Shown here: one piece after another, positions 38,676-47,492 of the stretch | Position numbering within the stretch: position 1 is the stretch's first letter | Layout of the letters: each line of letters starts with the position of its first letter | Assembly (NCBI GenBank): GCA_016705325.1 | Contig: JADIYJ010000027.1 | Span: forward strand, 1-64,000 | From: Pseudomonadota bacterium | GTDB taxonomy: Bacteria; Pseudomonadota; Gammaproteobacteria; Steroidobacterales; Steroidobacteraceae | Direction of reading: 5' to 3' | Length of the DNA stretch: 64,000 nt | Position numbers and translations under genes: made by a program | The notes under the pieces: generated by a model | The model's database searches: none | What the model saw: only the letters and a program-made list of their open reading frames with translations | What the model was told of the DNA's origin: nothing

Positions 38676-40220
38676 ATGAACGGCGCCCAGTCCCTGCTGC
38701 AGACCCTGGTCAATTGCGAAGTCGAAGTCTGCTTCGGCAATCCCGGAACCTCGGAGATGCATTTCGTCGCCGCGCTCGACTCGGTGCCGCGGATGCGGTC
38801 CGTGCTGTGCCTGTTCGAAGGCGTGGTGACGGGCGCAGCCGACGGCTACGGACGCATTGCCGGCAAACCGGCCGCCACGCTGCTGCATCTGGGGCCGGGC
38901 CTGGCCAACGGCCTCGCCAACCTGCACAACGCGCGTCGCGCCAGCACGCCGCTCGTGAACATCGTCGGCGATCACGCCACCTATCACCTGCAGTACGACG
39001 CGCCATTGACGTCCGACATCGTCGGCTTTGCGCGCCCGGTGTCCTCCTGGATTCACGAATCGAAGAGTGCTGACGGCGTTGCGTCGGATGCAGCGCGGGC
39101 GGTCCAGGCTGCCCGGTCGGCGCCCGGTTGCGTGTCGACGCTGATCCTCCCGGCCGACACTGCCTGGAACGAAGCCCAGCGCGCCGAGCAGAAGCTGCCG
39201 GACCTGCTGCCCACGCCCGTGAGTTCGGGTGCCATCGATGCTGCGGCCAGGCTGCTGTCGAACGGCAGGAAGACCGCGCTGCTGCTGCGCGGCGCAGCGC
39301 TCTGTGGCACGGGCCTCGAGGCTGCCGGTCGCGTGCAGGCAAAGTCGGGTGCACGATTGCTCTGCGACACCTTCGCACCGCGCGCCGAACTTGGCGCAGG
39401 CCGCGTTCCGGTCGAACGCATACCCTACTTCGCTGAACAGATCGTCGACTTCCTGAAGGAGTTCGAGCAGATCATCTTCGTCGGCGCCAAGCCGCCGGTG
39501 TCCTTCTTCGCGTACCCCGGCAAGCCGAGCTGGTGTGCGCCCGAGGGCTCGCACCTGAGTTACCTTGCGCACGCGCATCAGGACGGCGCCCAGGCCCTCG
39601 CGGCGCTGGCCGACTCACTCGGCGCCCCCGCGCGTTCGCCGGTGCGGATTCCGCTGCTGCTGCCGGAACTGCCGAATGGCCCGTTGACCGCCGTCAGCGT
39701 GGCACAGGTGATCGCCGCGCTGACGCCCGACAACGTCATCTTTGCCGATGAATCAGCAACCGCATCGTTCGCGTTGCTCACGACGATGGCGCGGGCCCGG
39801 CCACACACGCACCTGCCCCTGACCGGCGGTTCGATCGGCCAGGGCCTGCCGCTCGCGGTCGGGGCAGCCATTGCTGCACCGGACCGAAAAGTGATCTGTC
39901 CGCATGGCGACGGCGGCGCCGCGTATACGATGCAGGCGCTGTGGACGATGGCGCGCGAACGGCTCGACGTCGTGGTCGTGATCTACGCCAACCACTCGTA
40001 CGCGATTCTCAACGTGGAACTCGGGCGCGTCGGCGCGATCGGCAGCGGTCCAGTGGCGATGTCGATGCTCGACCTGCACAACCCGGAAATGAACTGGACG
40101 AAAATCGCCGAAGGCCTCGGCGTCGAGGCCAGCCGTGCGACGACGTGCGAGGAATTCGCGGCGCAATACGCTTCGGCGCTGAAGCACCGTGGGCCGCGCC
40201 TGATCGAGGCGATGATCTGA
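38676..40220 (+). CDS. ThDP-dependent enzyme, acetolactate-synthase/benzoylformate-decarboxylase-like
   Basis: 514 residues with the three domains of this fold. The catalytic Glu is in VLCLFEGVVTGAADGYG and the ThDP/Mg motif runs from HGDGGAAYTMQALW to YANHSYAILN. FGNPGTSEMHFVAAL at the start is typical of the benzoylformate-decarboxylase branch often labelled IlvB-like. No small regulatory subunit gene is near, so valine/isoleucine synthesis is not implied. The start at 38676 has AAGGAGAAC upstream. It may be transcribed with the LpxD-like gene, 121 bases before. Confidence 0.85.
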   Translation: MNGAQSLLQTLVNCEVEVCFGNPGTSEMHFVAALDSVPRMRSVLCLFEGVVTGAADGYGRIAGKPAATLLHLGPGLANGLANLHNARRASTPLVNIVGDHATYHLQYDAPLTSDIVGFARPVSSWIHESKSADGVASDAARAVQAARSAPGCVSTLILPADTAWNEAQRAEQKLPDLLPTPVSSGAIDAAARLLSNGRKTALLLRGAALCGTGLEAAGRVQAKSGARLLCDTFAPRAELGAGRVPVERIPYFAEQIVDFLKEFEQIIFVGAKPPVSFFAYPGKPSWCAPEGSHLSYLAHAHQDGAQALAALADSLGAPARSPVRIPLLLPELPNGPLTAVSVAQVIAALTPDNVIFADESATASFALLTTMARARPHTHLPLTGGSIGQGLPLAVGAAIAAPDRKVICPHGDGGAAYTMQALWTMARERLDVVVVIYANHSYAILNVELGRVGAIGSGPVAMSMLDLHNPEMNWTKIAEGLGVEASRATTCEEFAAQYASALKHRGPRLIEAMI

Positions 40221-40236
40221 TACGAATTCGCATCAG
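40217..40236. terminator. Near-perfect palindrome covering two convergent stop codons
   Basis: CTGAT...CGAATTCG...ATCAG reads as a 20-bp palindrome with one mismatched pair. It spans the stop of the ThDP enzyme (TGA 40218-40220) and the stop of the convergent transporter (40233-40235). No T-run follows, so it would be at most a weak two-way terminator. Confidence 0.35.
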
Positions 40237-41111
40237 GTCCGCCGCAGCATCAGGACGTTGCCGCCCACGGCGAGCGCCGCGCCCGCGAACGTAAGAGCGC
40301 CCGGGTGGAATCCCTCGAAGGCCATTGACACCACGAGCGCAAGCAAGGGCGTCATGACGCCGATGGTGCCCGTAGGACCCGGTCCAATGCGCTCCTGCAG
40401 TGTGAGAAAGCAGGCAAACGTCAGCACCGACCCGGCCAGGGCGAGGTAGAACAGGGCCAGCCACCACGATGCGATGGCCGGGGGAACAAAGCTCTGACCC
40501 TGCATCAGCGCAAGCAACGCAGACGCGGCGGCGCCATAGAGCATGCCGAACCCGAGCGCCGGCCAGAACGGCAGGCCGCGAGCACGGTTGCGACTGGCCG
40601 TCAGGCTGCCGACCGTCGACAGCAGCACGGAACCCACGGTGAACAGCGCTCCAAGCAGCGTGTTCCGATCGCCGCTGGTCTTGCCGAACTCAGGCCAGAA
40701 GATCAGCGTGACGCCGGCGATGCCGAGCCAACCGCCAAGAATGAAACGCGGGCCGAGGCTGACGCCGAAAAGCGCGCGAGCCCCGAGGCCCGCCACCAGT
40801 GGGGAGGCCGAGTAGCCCACCGCCACCAGCCCCGACACGAGGTGCTGCTCCGCGTGATAGACGCAGACGTAGGACACGCCGTACATGAAGCCGCCCTGCA
40901 ACGCGAACACCGCGTGCTGGGCCGGGGTGAAGCGCAGGTCTTCCCGTTGCAGGCCGCACAGGATCAGGATCACCGCCCCGGCCAGCGCGAAGCGCATCGC
41001 CACCCCGACCTCGGGCGCGGTGTGCCCGATCTGGAACGTGATCGCAAACCAGGTCGTGCCCCAGGTGAGCACGCAGATCGCAAACAGCTGCCAGTTCTTG
41101 AGTCGGTGCAT
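40233..41111 (-). CDS. DMT-superfamily (EamA) transporter
   Basis: 292 residues with ten helices in two EamA repeats, for example ALAGAVILILCGL, SGLVAVGYSASPLVAGLGA and PTGTIGVMTPLLALVVSM. Relatives export amino acids or metabolites; the substrate cannot be read. The ATG at 41109-41111 (MHRLKNWQLF) is chosen because the membrane domain starts there; the upstream frame is non-homologous and proline/arginine-rich. It converges with the ThDP gene. Confidence 0.85.
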   Translation of the reverse strand: MHRLKNWQLFAICVLTWGTTWFAITFQIGHTAPEVGVAMRFALAGAVILILCGLQREDLRFTPAQHAVFALQGGFMYGVSYVCVYHAEQHLVSGLVAVGYSASPLVAGLGARALFGVSLGPRFILGGWLGIAGVTLIFWPEFGKTSGDRNTLLGALFTVGSVLLSTVGSLTASRNRARGLPFWPALGFGMLYGAAASALLALMQGQSFVPPAIASWWLALFYLALAGSVLTFACFLTLQERIGPGPTGTIGVMTPLLALVVSMAFEGFHPGALTFAGAALAVGGNVLMLRRT

Positions 41112-41458
41112 CGTGCTGAATGCGCCGCATGAGACGCATCGGGATTGCTTGAATTCTAGCGGAATTTCGCCCGCCGCCGCGGGCAACGCGACAGTCGCGA
41201 CGCGGCGACTGGCAGCGGTCCTCACGACCGCTCGGGTCCGGCCTGTGGGCGTCGTGCTCGATACCTTCTGCAAAACCCGCTAGCCTTGCGCTCACCCCGC
41301 AGGGTCCGCGGACTTTCTGACGAAACCAGAGACAGGAATGAAAGCATCGGTCGCTATCGCATCAGGTCCGGTGCATGCTCGCTCGGTCCGCGACAGCCCG
41401 GGTGACGCAGGTAGCATCGGCGATTGCAGGGCGGGCCGGCCCGAACCATGAACTGACG

Positions 41459-43774
41459 ATGTCACTTTTCTCACGCCTGTTTGGTAAATCCCCGCCCGCT
41501 GCCGAACCGCCGGCAACCCGCGAACTTGAGACTGCGATTGAATCGCCACCACGACCCGACCCTTCCGTACGCGCCCGCGAAGAAGAAGCGAGCCTGTCGC
41601 AAGCCATCGTCGCTGGCGACATGGCCGCGATCGGCAAGTGGGTACTCGAGGGAAGTTCGACGCGCATCCGCCAGATGGCGGCGCGGAGCGTCACGGATCC
41701 GGACCAGCTGCGGGAACTGATCCCCGCCACGCGCCACGGGAAAGACAAGAACGTCCATCGGATTCTCACCACCCGGCGTGACGAACTGCTCGCGGAAATC
41801 CGCAGCACCCAGCAGTTGCAGGCGGATCTGCAAGAGTCTGCTGCGGCCATCGCCCGGCACAGCGAACGCCCGTACGATGCGTCCTACCCGACGACCCTCG
41901 CACGGCTCGAGGCCCGGTGGTTCACGCTCGCGTCACAGGCGCGGCCGGACCTTCAAAGCGAAGTGACGCAGCACCTGCGGCGTGCGCACGAGGCTGTCGT
42001 GCATCACCGCCAGGCGCTGGAGGCGGAGGCCGACCGACAGCGGGCTGACGCTGTCGCCGCTGCAGCAGCACAGCGTCAGCGGGAACTCGAGGCGCAAGCG
42101 GCAGCGGCAGTGGCAGCTGGACACGCTCGGATACGTGATGCCGAGCACCAGGCCTTGCGCGAGGCCGAACAGGCGCAACGTGCAGCAGACGAGGCCAGGA
42201 CACACGAAATCCTGGGGCTGCTGCGACAGGCACGGGCGGCGCTCGATCACGGCGGGACGGCACGCGCTGCCCGGCTGCGCGCCTCGATCGCGGAAAAACT
42301 GCCTGAGGCCCCTGCCCTGCCCGCGTGGTTCGCACGGCAGCTGGAACAGGTCGACTCGCAGCTTGCCGAGCTGCAGGACTGGAAGACCTTCAGGGTCGTG
42401 CCGAAGCGGGCCGAGCTGGTGCAGCGGATGCAGTCGCTGGTCGGCGCCGATCTGGCACCCGAAGAACTCGCGCAGCAGATCCGTCGGCTGCGCGACGAAT
42501 GGCGGACTCTAAACCGGGGCACGGGCGAGGATCCCGCGGACGAGTTGCAGCAGTTCCAGCAGGCAGCAGACCGCGCCTACGAACCCTGTCGCGAGCACTT
42601 CGCCCGGCAAGCCGAGCTGCGCAAGGAAAACCAGGAACGTCGCGAAGCACTGATCGAACGGCTGACCGTCTTTGCTGCGGAGCAGGCCGGCGAGCACCCG
42701 AACTGGCGCGCGATCAACCAGGCCATCGTCGAGTCGCGGCGCGAGTGGCGTCAATATGCGCCGGTAGACCAGGCGATCGTGAAGCCGCTGCAGGCACGTT
42801 TTCATGCGCTGGTCGACGAGCTGCAGGCGCGCCTCGATGCCGAGTACGCCCGCAACGTGCAGGCCAGGCGCGACTTGATCGCCCGCACCGCCGAGCTCCG
42901 CAACCTCGAGGACACGCGCAAAGCGATCGACGAAGCGAAGAACCTGCAACGGACCTGGAAGTCGGTCGGCATCGTGCCGTGGAATCTCGACAACGTGCTC
43001 TGGGACGAATTCAGGAAGCAGTGCGACGCCGTCTTCCAGCGCAGCTCGCAGGAAGCGGCGGCGTACGCGGTCACCCTCGAAACCAACCAGGCGCTGGCGA
43101 CCGGCGTGTGCGAAGAACTGGAGCGGATTGCCGGGCTGACCGACGAGTCGTTGCTGTCCGCCGTGCCGCAACTGGACGAGCTGTGCGCAAGATTCGAGTC
43201 GCTGGACCTGCCACGAGCGTCCGCGCGTGCCTTGCAGCAGAGGTTTTCACTTGCAACCGACCGCTGTGCCGAGGCCGTGCGCAGACAGCGCGCGACGGCG
43301 GCGCGACGTGGCTGGACCGACGGGTTTGCGGCCGCTGCCCAGGTCCGCGAGTACGCACGTGCGACCGTACAGGGTCGATCGCCAACCGAGTGCGAAGCGC
43401 TGCGGGTGTCCGCCGCGTCCGCGATCACCGGCCTCGCCCATGCTCCCAAGGCGATGCGCAGCATTCTCGAGCAACGGCTCGCCGCCGTCGCCGCCGGCAC
43501 GGTCAACCCGGACGTTGCCGCAAACGCGGCGGCGTTGCGACTGCTGTGCATCCGCGCGGAACTCATTTCGGGTGCACCCACGCCGCCGGAGGACCTGGAA
43601 TTGCGGCGCGAGTACCAGATGCGACGCCTCGTCGAGTCGATGGGGCGTGGTGCGAGCGTCACCCCGGTTGCACTCGACGATCTCGCGCTCGAATGGATCG
43701 CGCTCGGGCCGGTCGAGCCGGCTGTCCACGACGCATTACTGGCCCGCTTCGAGCGCTGTCGCACCGCCAGATGA
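41459..43774 (+). CDS. DUF349 coiled-coil protein
   Basis: 771 residues, highly charged and alpha-helical, with three DUF349 repeats in the C-terminal two thirds (LQDWKTFRVVPKRAELV, WRQYAPVDQAIVKPLQAR, TWKSVGIVPWNLDNVLW). The middle (residues 180-265) is an Ala/Gln/Arg-rich coiled coil. The N-terminus MSLFSRLFGK is typical of this group in gammaproteobacteria. The function is not established; some DUF349 proteins have been linked to RNA metabolism. The ATG at 41459 is the family start, 28 codons inside the open frame. The frame is intact. Confidence 0.88.
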   Translation: MSLFSRLFGKSPPAAEPPATRELETAIESPPRPDPSVRAREEEASLSQAIVAGDMAAIGKWVLEGSSTRIRQMAARSVTDPDQLRELIPATRHGKDKNVHRILTTRRDELLAEIRSTQQLQADLQESAAAIARHSERPYDASYPTTLARLEARWFTLASQARPDLQSEVTQHLRRAHEAVVHHRQALEAEADRQRADAVAAAAAQRQRELEAQAAAAVAAGHARIRDAEHQALREAEQAQRAADEARTHEILGLLRQARAALDHGGTARAARLRASIAEKLPEAPALPAWFARQLEQVDSQLAELQDWKTFRVVPKRAELVQRMQSLVGADLAPEELAQQIRRLRDEWRTLNRGTGEDPADELQQFQQAADRAYEPCREHFARQAELRKENQERREALIERLTVFAAEQAGEHPNWRAINQAIVESRREWRQYAPVDQAIVKPLQARFHALVDELQARLDAEYARNVQARRDLIARTAELRNLEDTRKAIDEAKNLQRTWKSVGIVPWNLDNVLWDEFRKQCDAVFQRSSQEAAAYAVTLETNQALATGVCEELERIAGLTDESLLSAVPQLDELCARFESLDLPRASARALQQRFSLATDRCAEAVRRQRATAARRGWTDGFAAAAQVREYARATVQGRSPTECEALRVSAASAITGLAHAPKAMRSILEQRLAAVAAGTVNPDVAANAAALRLLCIRAELISGAPTPPEDLELRREYQMRRLVESMGRGASVTPVALDDLALEWIALGPVEPAVHDALLARFERCRTAR

Positions 43775-43981
43775 CCATCGACCAGGATCATGCCGCCGGG
43801 CAAACTCGGCGCAGTGCAGGAACTGCGACTGCCAGTCGACATGCGGCAATGGGCGCCGTCCTTGCTGACGATGAAGGCCCGACGCGCAGCGCATCGGTGC
43901 ACTGTCAGTCTGCTCCCCGAGTTCGGCCGATGAGGATGGGGCGATGCGCTGGATCGCGTCCGTTTCCGAATTCGACTCACC

Positions 43982-44394
43982 ATGAAACGTGGTGATGACG
44001 TAACGGTGGCGGCTTCCGGTGACTACGCGAAACCGCGGCCAGCGGTGGTCGTGCAAACCGACGCCTTGCCCCCCAGCATGCATCTGTCGTCATCTGCCAA
44101 ATGACGTCGGAGCTTGTCGACGCGCCGGATTTTCGCCTCAGCGTCGGGCCCGCAGCCCGCAATGGCCTCCGAGTTCGTTCACAGGTCATGGCCGACAAGC
44201 CTGTAACGGTTCGTCGCGAAATGGTCGGACCTCGAATAGGCTCGCCGGGCCACGCCGACATCGTCAAGCTGAGTGCGGCTCTTGCCTTGGCGATGGGCCT
44301 TGCGGATTCGCGAAGCACCTGCATCCCAGCACACGCCCACTCAGTCCATGCAGTCGGTGCAGCTGCAATCCAGGGATGTCCATGTTCTCGATGA
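43982..44394 (+). pseudogene. MazF/PemK-type toxin, frameshifted remnant
   Basis: MKRGDDVTVAASGDYAKPRPAVVVQTD at the ATG of 43982 is the conserved N-terminus of MazF mRNA interferases. After a frame change near 44075 the rest follows: SVVICQMTSELVDAP, DFRLSVGPAARNGLR, then RSQVMADKPVTV. It ends AALALAMGLADS, where family members normally stop; as read it runs on for about 28 residues. The preceding 200 bases may hold a decayed antitoxin: a frame ending RWIASVSEFDSP stops in an ATGA overlap with the toxin start. It could be functional if the frameshift is an error. Confidence 0.6.
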
Positions 44395-44547
44395 CCCGGG
44401 CCGAATCGAGGGCAGCCAACTGCATCCTCAGTCGTTTCGCCGGCTGCGGCTGGATTCCGGCCAGGGACCCGGACTGGTCGGTGCGTGATCCAGGCGTGAT
44501 TCGTCGCCGAATTTCCGGAGCGCCCCGGCGGAATCGGCGGCTCGTTC

Positions 44548-45255
44548 TCAGCCGGAATCCGCAATATCGCGCAGGCGCGCGGGTTCGGTCACGGTCAGCG
44601 ACCTGTAGTTGAGCACCACCAGTCGCCGACGCGAGAACTCTCCCACGACGCGGCTGAACGTGTTCCTGGACACGTTGCAGAGCATTGCGAGCTCCGCTTG
44701 CGAGGCCGGGATTTCGGAAGACGTGTCTGCTTCCGGACCTGACGCCCAACGCCTGCTCGCCAAGCGCAGCAGGACGGCCGCGCAGCGCGATGATGGGTCG
44801 CGGATCATGAGGTCGGTAGCGATCTGCATGGCGAGGTCCATGTTATGGATCGCGTCGCGCCCGAGCTCGGCAAACCACGCCGGACGACGTCGAAGCAGTG
44901 CGCGCAGCTCATCGCCGGGCACGCGCAGGAGGTGCACGTCGGTTCGCGCGACCGCGGTAATGCGCCGACCCCGCTCGAGCAGCGCCGACGCGGTGCCGAA
45001 CCATTCTCCCGGCCGCAGCATGTGCAGCAGCACCGCGTCCGCATGACTCAACCTGCTCTGCATCGTGACCACGCCGGAGCTGACGCCGAACACGTCCTGT
45101 CCGAGTTCGCCCGCCTGGAAAATCACGCTGCCGGCCGCATAGGACTTCGGACGGGCCAGCGCGAGGAGATCGCGCCTGAAGTGCGGATGGCTGTCCGCGA
45201 ACCACCCGCGGATCGGAAAGCTGGCTGGAACGCTCGAGCCGCGGGCCTTGGTCAT
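44548..45255 (-). CDS. Crp/Fnr-family transcription regulator
   Basis: 235 residues with an N-terminal cyclic-nucleotide-like sensor domain (YAAGSVIFQAGELGQDVFG, RPGEWFGTASALLERGRR) and a C-terminal winged helix (PASQAELAMLCNVSRNTFSR). There are no N-terminal cysteines for an FNR iron-sulfur cluster, and the cAMP-contact residues are not clearly kept, so the signal is unknown. Of two nearby ATGs the inner one (45253-45255) has GAGGA at the right distance. It is divergent from the sulfatase across 244 bases and may control it. Confidence 0.85.
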   Translation of the reverse strand: MTKARGSSVPASFPIRGWFADSHPHFRRDLLALARPKSYAAGSVIFQAGELGQDVFGVSSGVVTMQSRLSHADAVLLHMLRPGEWFGTASALLERGRRITAVARTDVHLLRVPGDELRALLRRRPAWFAELGRDAIHNMDLAMQIATDLMIRDPSSRCAAVLLRLASRRWASGPEADTSSEIPASQAELAMLCNVSRNTFSRVVGEFSRRRLVVLNYRSLTVTEPARLRDIADSG

Positions 45256-45499
45256 GTTCATTCCTCGCCACAGTCGGCTGGGCCACCGCTGTGATTGTGC
45301 CACCTGGGGAAATCTGCGCCACCTCGCCGTGCTAGAAACCGCGGCATGGACTGATGGATCGACTGGGCGGCAGGAGCCACCTGATGCCGGCCGCACCGGG
45401 GTCAGCGCTTGAACACACGCAGGGAGTGAAACCCAGCGACGACCTCGAACACTGAGAGGTCGATCTGGCTGGCCGTGCGATTGAAGAGGATGTTCATCA

Positions 45500-47062
45500 A
45501 TGCTTACGCGACATATTGGCCGACTGATGATCGCAGCACTGGCACTCGCCGGCCTGCTGGCTGGCCCTGCCGAGGCGGCGCCATCGAGGAAGCCGAACAT
45601 CGTCGTCATCTGGGGCGACGACGTCGGCTTCACCAACCTCAGTGTCTACAGTCGCGGTATCATGGGTTACCGCACACCGAACATCGATCGCATTGCGAAC
45701 GAAGGCGCGGTGTTCACCGACCACTACGCGCATCCGTCCTGCACCGCCGGGCGAGCCGCGTTCATCACGGGCATGTATCCCATCCGCACCGGCCTGCCGT
45801 CGGTGGGCATGGTCGGTGGGCCGGTCGGCCTGCAGGCCCAGGACGCCACGCTTGCGGAAGTATTGAAGACGCAGGGCTACGCCACCGGGCAGTTCGGCAA
45901 GAACCACCTGGGTGACCGCAACGAGCACCTGCCGACGGTGCACGGATTCGACGAGTTCTTCGGCAACCTGTACCACCTGAACACCGAGGAGGAGCCTGAG
46001 GACGAGGACTACCCGCGCGATCCCGAGTTCAAGAAACGATTCGGACCTCGCGGGGTCTTGCACGCCTGGGCCACCGACACCGTGGATGAGACCATCGACC
46101 CCCGCTTCGGCAGGATCGGCAAGCAACGAATCGTCGACACCGGCCCGTTGACGCGCCAGCGCATGGAGAATGTCGATGGAGAATTCATCCAGGCGGGCAT
46201 CAAGTTCATGGACAAGGCGCAAGCGGAGGGCCAACCGTTCTTCGTCTGGTTCGCGACCAGCCGCATGCACGTCTTCACGCGGGTCCCAGAGCAGTACCGG
46301 AAGAAAGCACGCGAGTTCACGAGCTACCACGATCTCTACGGCGCCGGCATGATCCAGCATGACGAGCAGGTGGGCACGATCCTCGCGCGGCTCGACGCCA
46401 TGGGGATTGCGGACAACACCATCGTGATCTACTCGAGCGACAACGGCGTCGAGCATTCGACGTTTCCTCACGGCGGTACCACGCCGTTCCGCTCGGAGAA
46501 GATGACGACGTGGGAAGGCGGGGTCCGCGTGCCGATGCTGGTGCGCTGGCCGGGCCGGATCCGGCCGGGAACCGAACTCAACGGCATTCAAAGCCACGAG
46601 GACGTCTTCACGACGCTGTCCGCGGCCGCCGGTGTGCCCGACATCCGTGAGCGGATCGCCGCTGGTGACAGGCTCGGCACCGACGTGGAGCACAGGAACT
46701 ACATCGACGGGGTCGACAACCTCGACTACTGGACCGGCAAGACGGACGAATCAGCCCGGGACGAGTATCTCTACTACGCGGAATCCCGGCTCCAGGCGAT
46801 CCGCATCAACCAGTGGAAGGCCCACTTCTTCGTGCGCGACGGGTACTACGGGCACACGACGAAGCTCGACATCGCCTACGTGTTCAACGTCAGGCAGGAT
46901 CCCTATGAGAGCTACGACCAGGCCCCCGGGCCCCGCGCGACGATCACGCAGCAGAAGACGTGGCTGTACAACGATGTCATGGATCGGCTCGGACGACACA
47001 TGGCGACTCTGCAGAAATACCCGCCGAAGCAGAAGGGCAGCAGCCTGAGCCTCGCGAACTGA
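45500..47062 (+). CDS. Arylsulfatase-type sulfatase, exported
   Basis: 520 residues with a signal peptide (LMIAALALAGLLAGPAEA). The active-site Cys81 in PSCTAGRAAF (C-x-A-x-R) becomes formylglycine when a maturase acts on it. Metal ligands are seen in VVIWGDDVGFTNL and in YSSDNGVEHSTFP. The C-terminal domain (YLYYAESRLQAIRINQWK) is usual for arylsulfatases. The substrate is unknown. No formylglycine-generating enzyme is encoded in the window. The frame is intact. Confidence 0.9.
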   Translation: MLTRHIGRLMIAALALAGLLAGPAEAAPSRKPNIVVIWGDDVGFTNLSVYSRGIMGYRTPNIDRIANEGAVFTDHYAHPSCTAGRAAFITGMYPIRTGLPSVGMVGGPVGLQAQDATLAEVLKTQGYATGQFGKNHLGDRNEHLPTVHGFDEFFGNLYHLNTEEEPEDEDYPRDPEFKKRFGPRGVLHAWATDTVDETIDPRFGRIGKQRIVDTGPLTRQRMENVDGEFIQAGIKFMDKAQAEGQPFFVWFATSRMHVFTRVPEQYRKKAREFTSYHDLYGAGMIQHDEQVGTILARLDAMGIADNTIVIYSSDNGVEHSTFPHGGTTPFRSEKMTTWEGGVRVPMLVRWPGRIRPGTELNGIQSHEDVFTTLSAAAGVPDIRERIAAGDRLGTDVEHRNYIDGVDNLDYWTGKTDESARDEYLYYAESRLQAIRINQWKAHFFVRDGYYGHTTKLDIAYVFNVRQDPYESYDQAPGPRATITQQKTWLYNDVMDRLGRHMATLQKYPPKQKGSSLSLAN

Positions 47063-47089
47063 GGCCGCACGGCCGCTCCCAGACGAGCT

Positions 47090-47292
47090 GGCGCTGGCCA
47101 AGCACAGGAGGCGCTCGGCTCTCATCACATGGAGGGTGTAATCGTGGTTCGAGGATGGTGGAACAACCGATCAACGTGATTAAAGACGCGCCGAACCAGT
47201 GCGCACGCCGCGTCCGGATTTCCCAGCGCAATGCAGTCCGCGATGGCATCCAGGTCGCTCGGGGCCGGCTCAGTCCAGATTACTTCAGCCAT
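47090..47292 (-). pseudogene. ParE/RelE-type toxin remnant with central deletion
   Basis: MAEVIWTEPAPSDLDAIADC, then VRRVFNHVDRLFHHP, is the N-terminal half of a ParE-like toxin. The frame as read stops at 47125 after 55 residues. In the next frame YTLHVMRAERLL follows at once, which is the usual C-terminal end of the same family. About 30 central residues are missing and the frame is broken, so the toxin is dead. Its ATG overlaps the end of the antitoxin gene, as in intact pairs. Confidence 0.6.
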
Positions 47293-47432
47293 CGTTCCAT
47301 GCGCCGCTTTGCCTCGGCATGGGAGACGGTACGGCCTTCTTCAATGGCTCGTTCTCCACGAGCGATACCCGAGCGAGCACCTGACGACACAAAGCCAACG
47401 CGGGCATCTTCGATCGGCCCTGTCAGCCACAT
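47280..47432 (-). CDS. ParD-like antitoxin, C-terminal part or short form
   Basis: 50 residues from the ATG at 47432, ending ARGERAIEEGRTVSHAEAKR then RMERWLK. The last part is the toxin-binding tail common in antitoxins of ParE/RelE pairs. The usual N-terminal DNA-binding part is not recognisable upstream, where MWLTGPIEDARVGFVSSG gives no motif. It overlaps the toxin start by 13 bases. Probably decayed along with the toxin. Confidence 0.5.
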   Translation of the reverse strand: MWLTGPIEDARVGFVSSGARSGIARGERAIEEGRTVSHAEAKRRMERWLK

Positions 47433-47492
47433 ACGACAGCCAGCGATATCGCAGGGAACTGCTCGCGTCGCCTGACGTCGAAACTCCCAGTT

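Noticed and set aside
38676..40220. Acetolactate synthase for branched-chain amino acids
   Set aside because: No regulatory subunit and the N-terminal motif fits the benzoylformate-decarboxylase branch better.
42325..43995. 556-codon second frame inside the DUF349 gene
   Set aside because: Same-strand shadow frame, very rich in Arg and Ala, no domain, no ribosome site.
43977..44564. 195-codon minus-strand frame
   Set aside because: It runs opposite the MazF remnant, which has clear family sequence; no motif in the minus frame.
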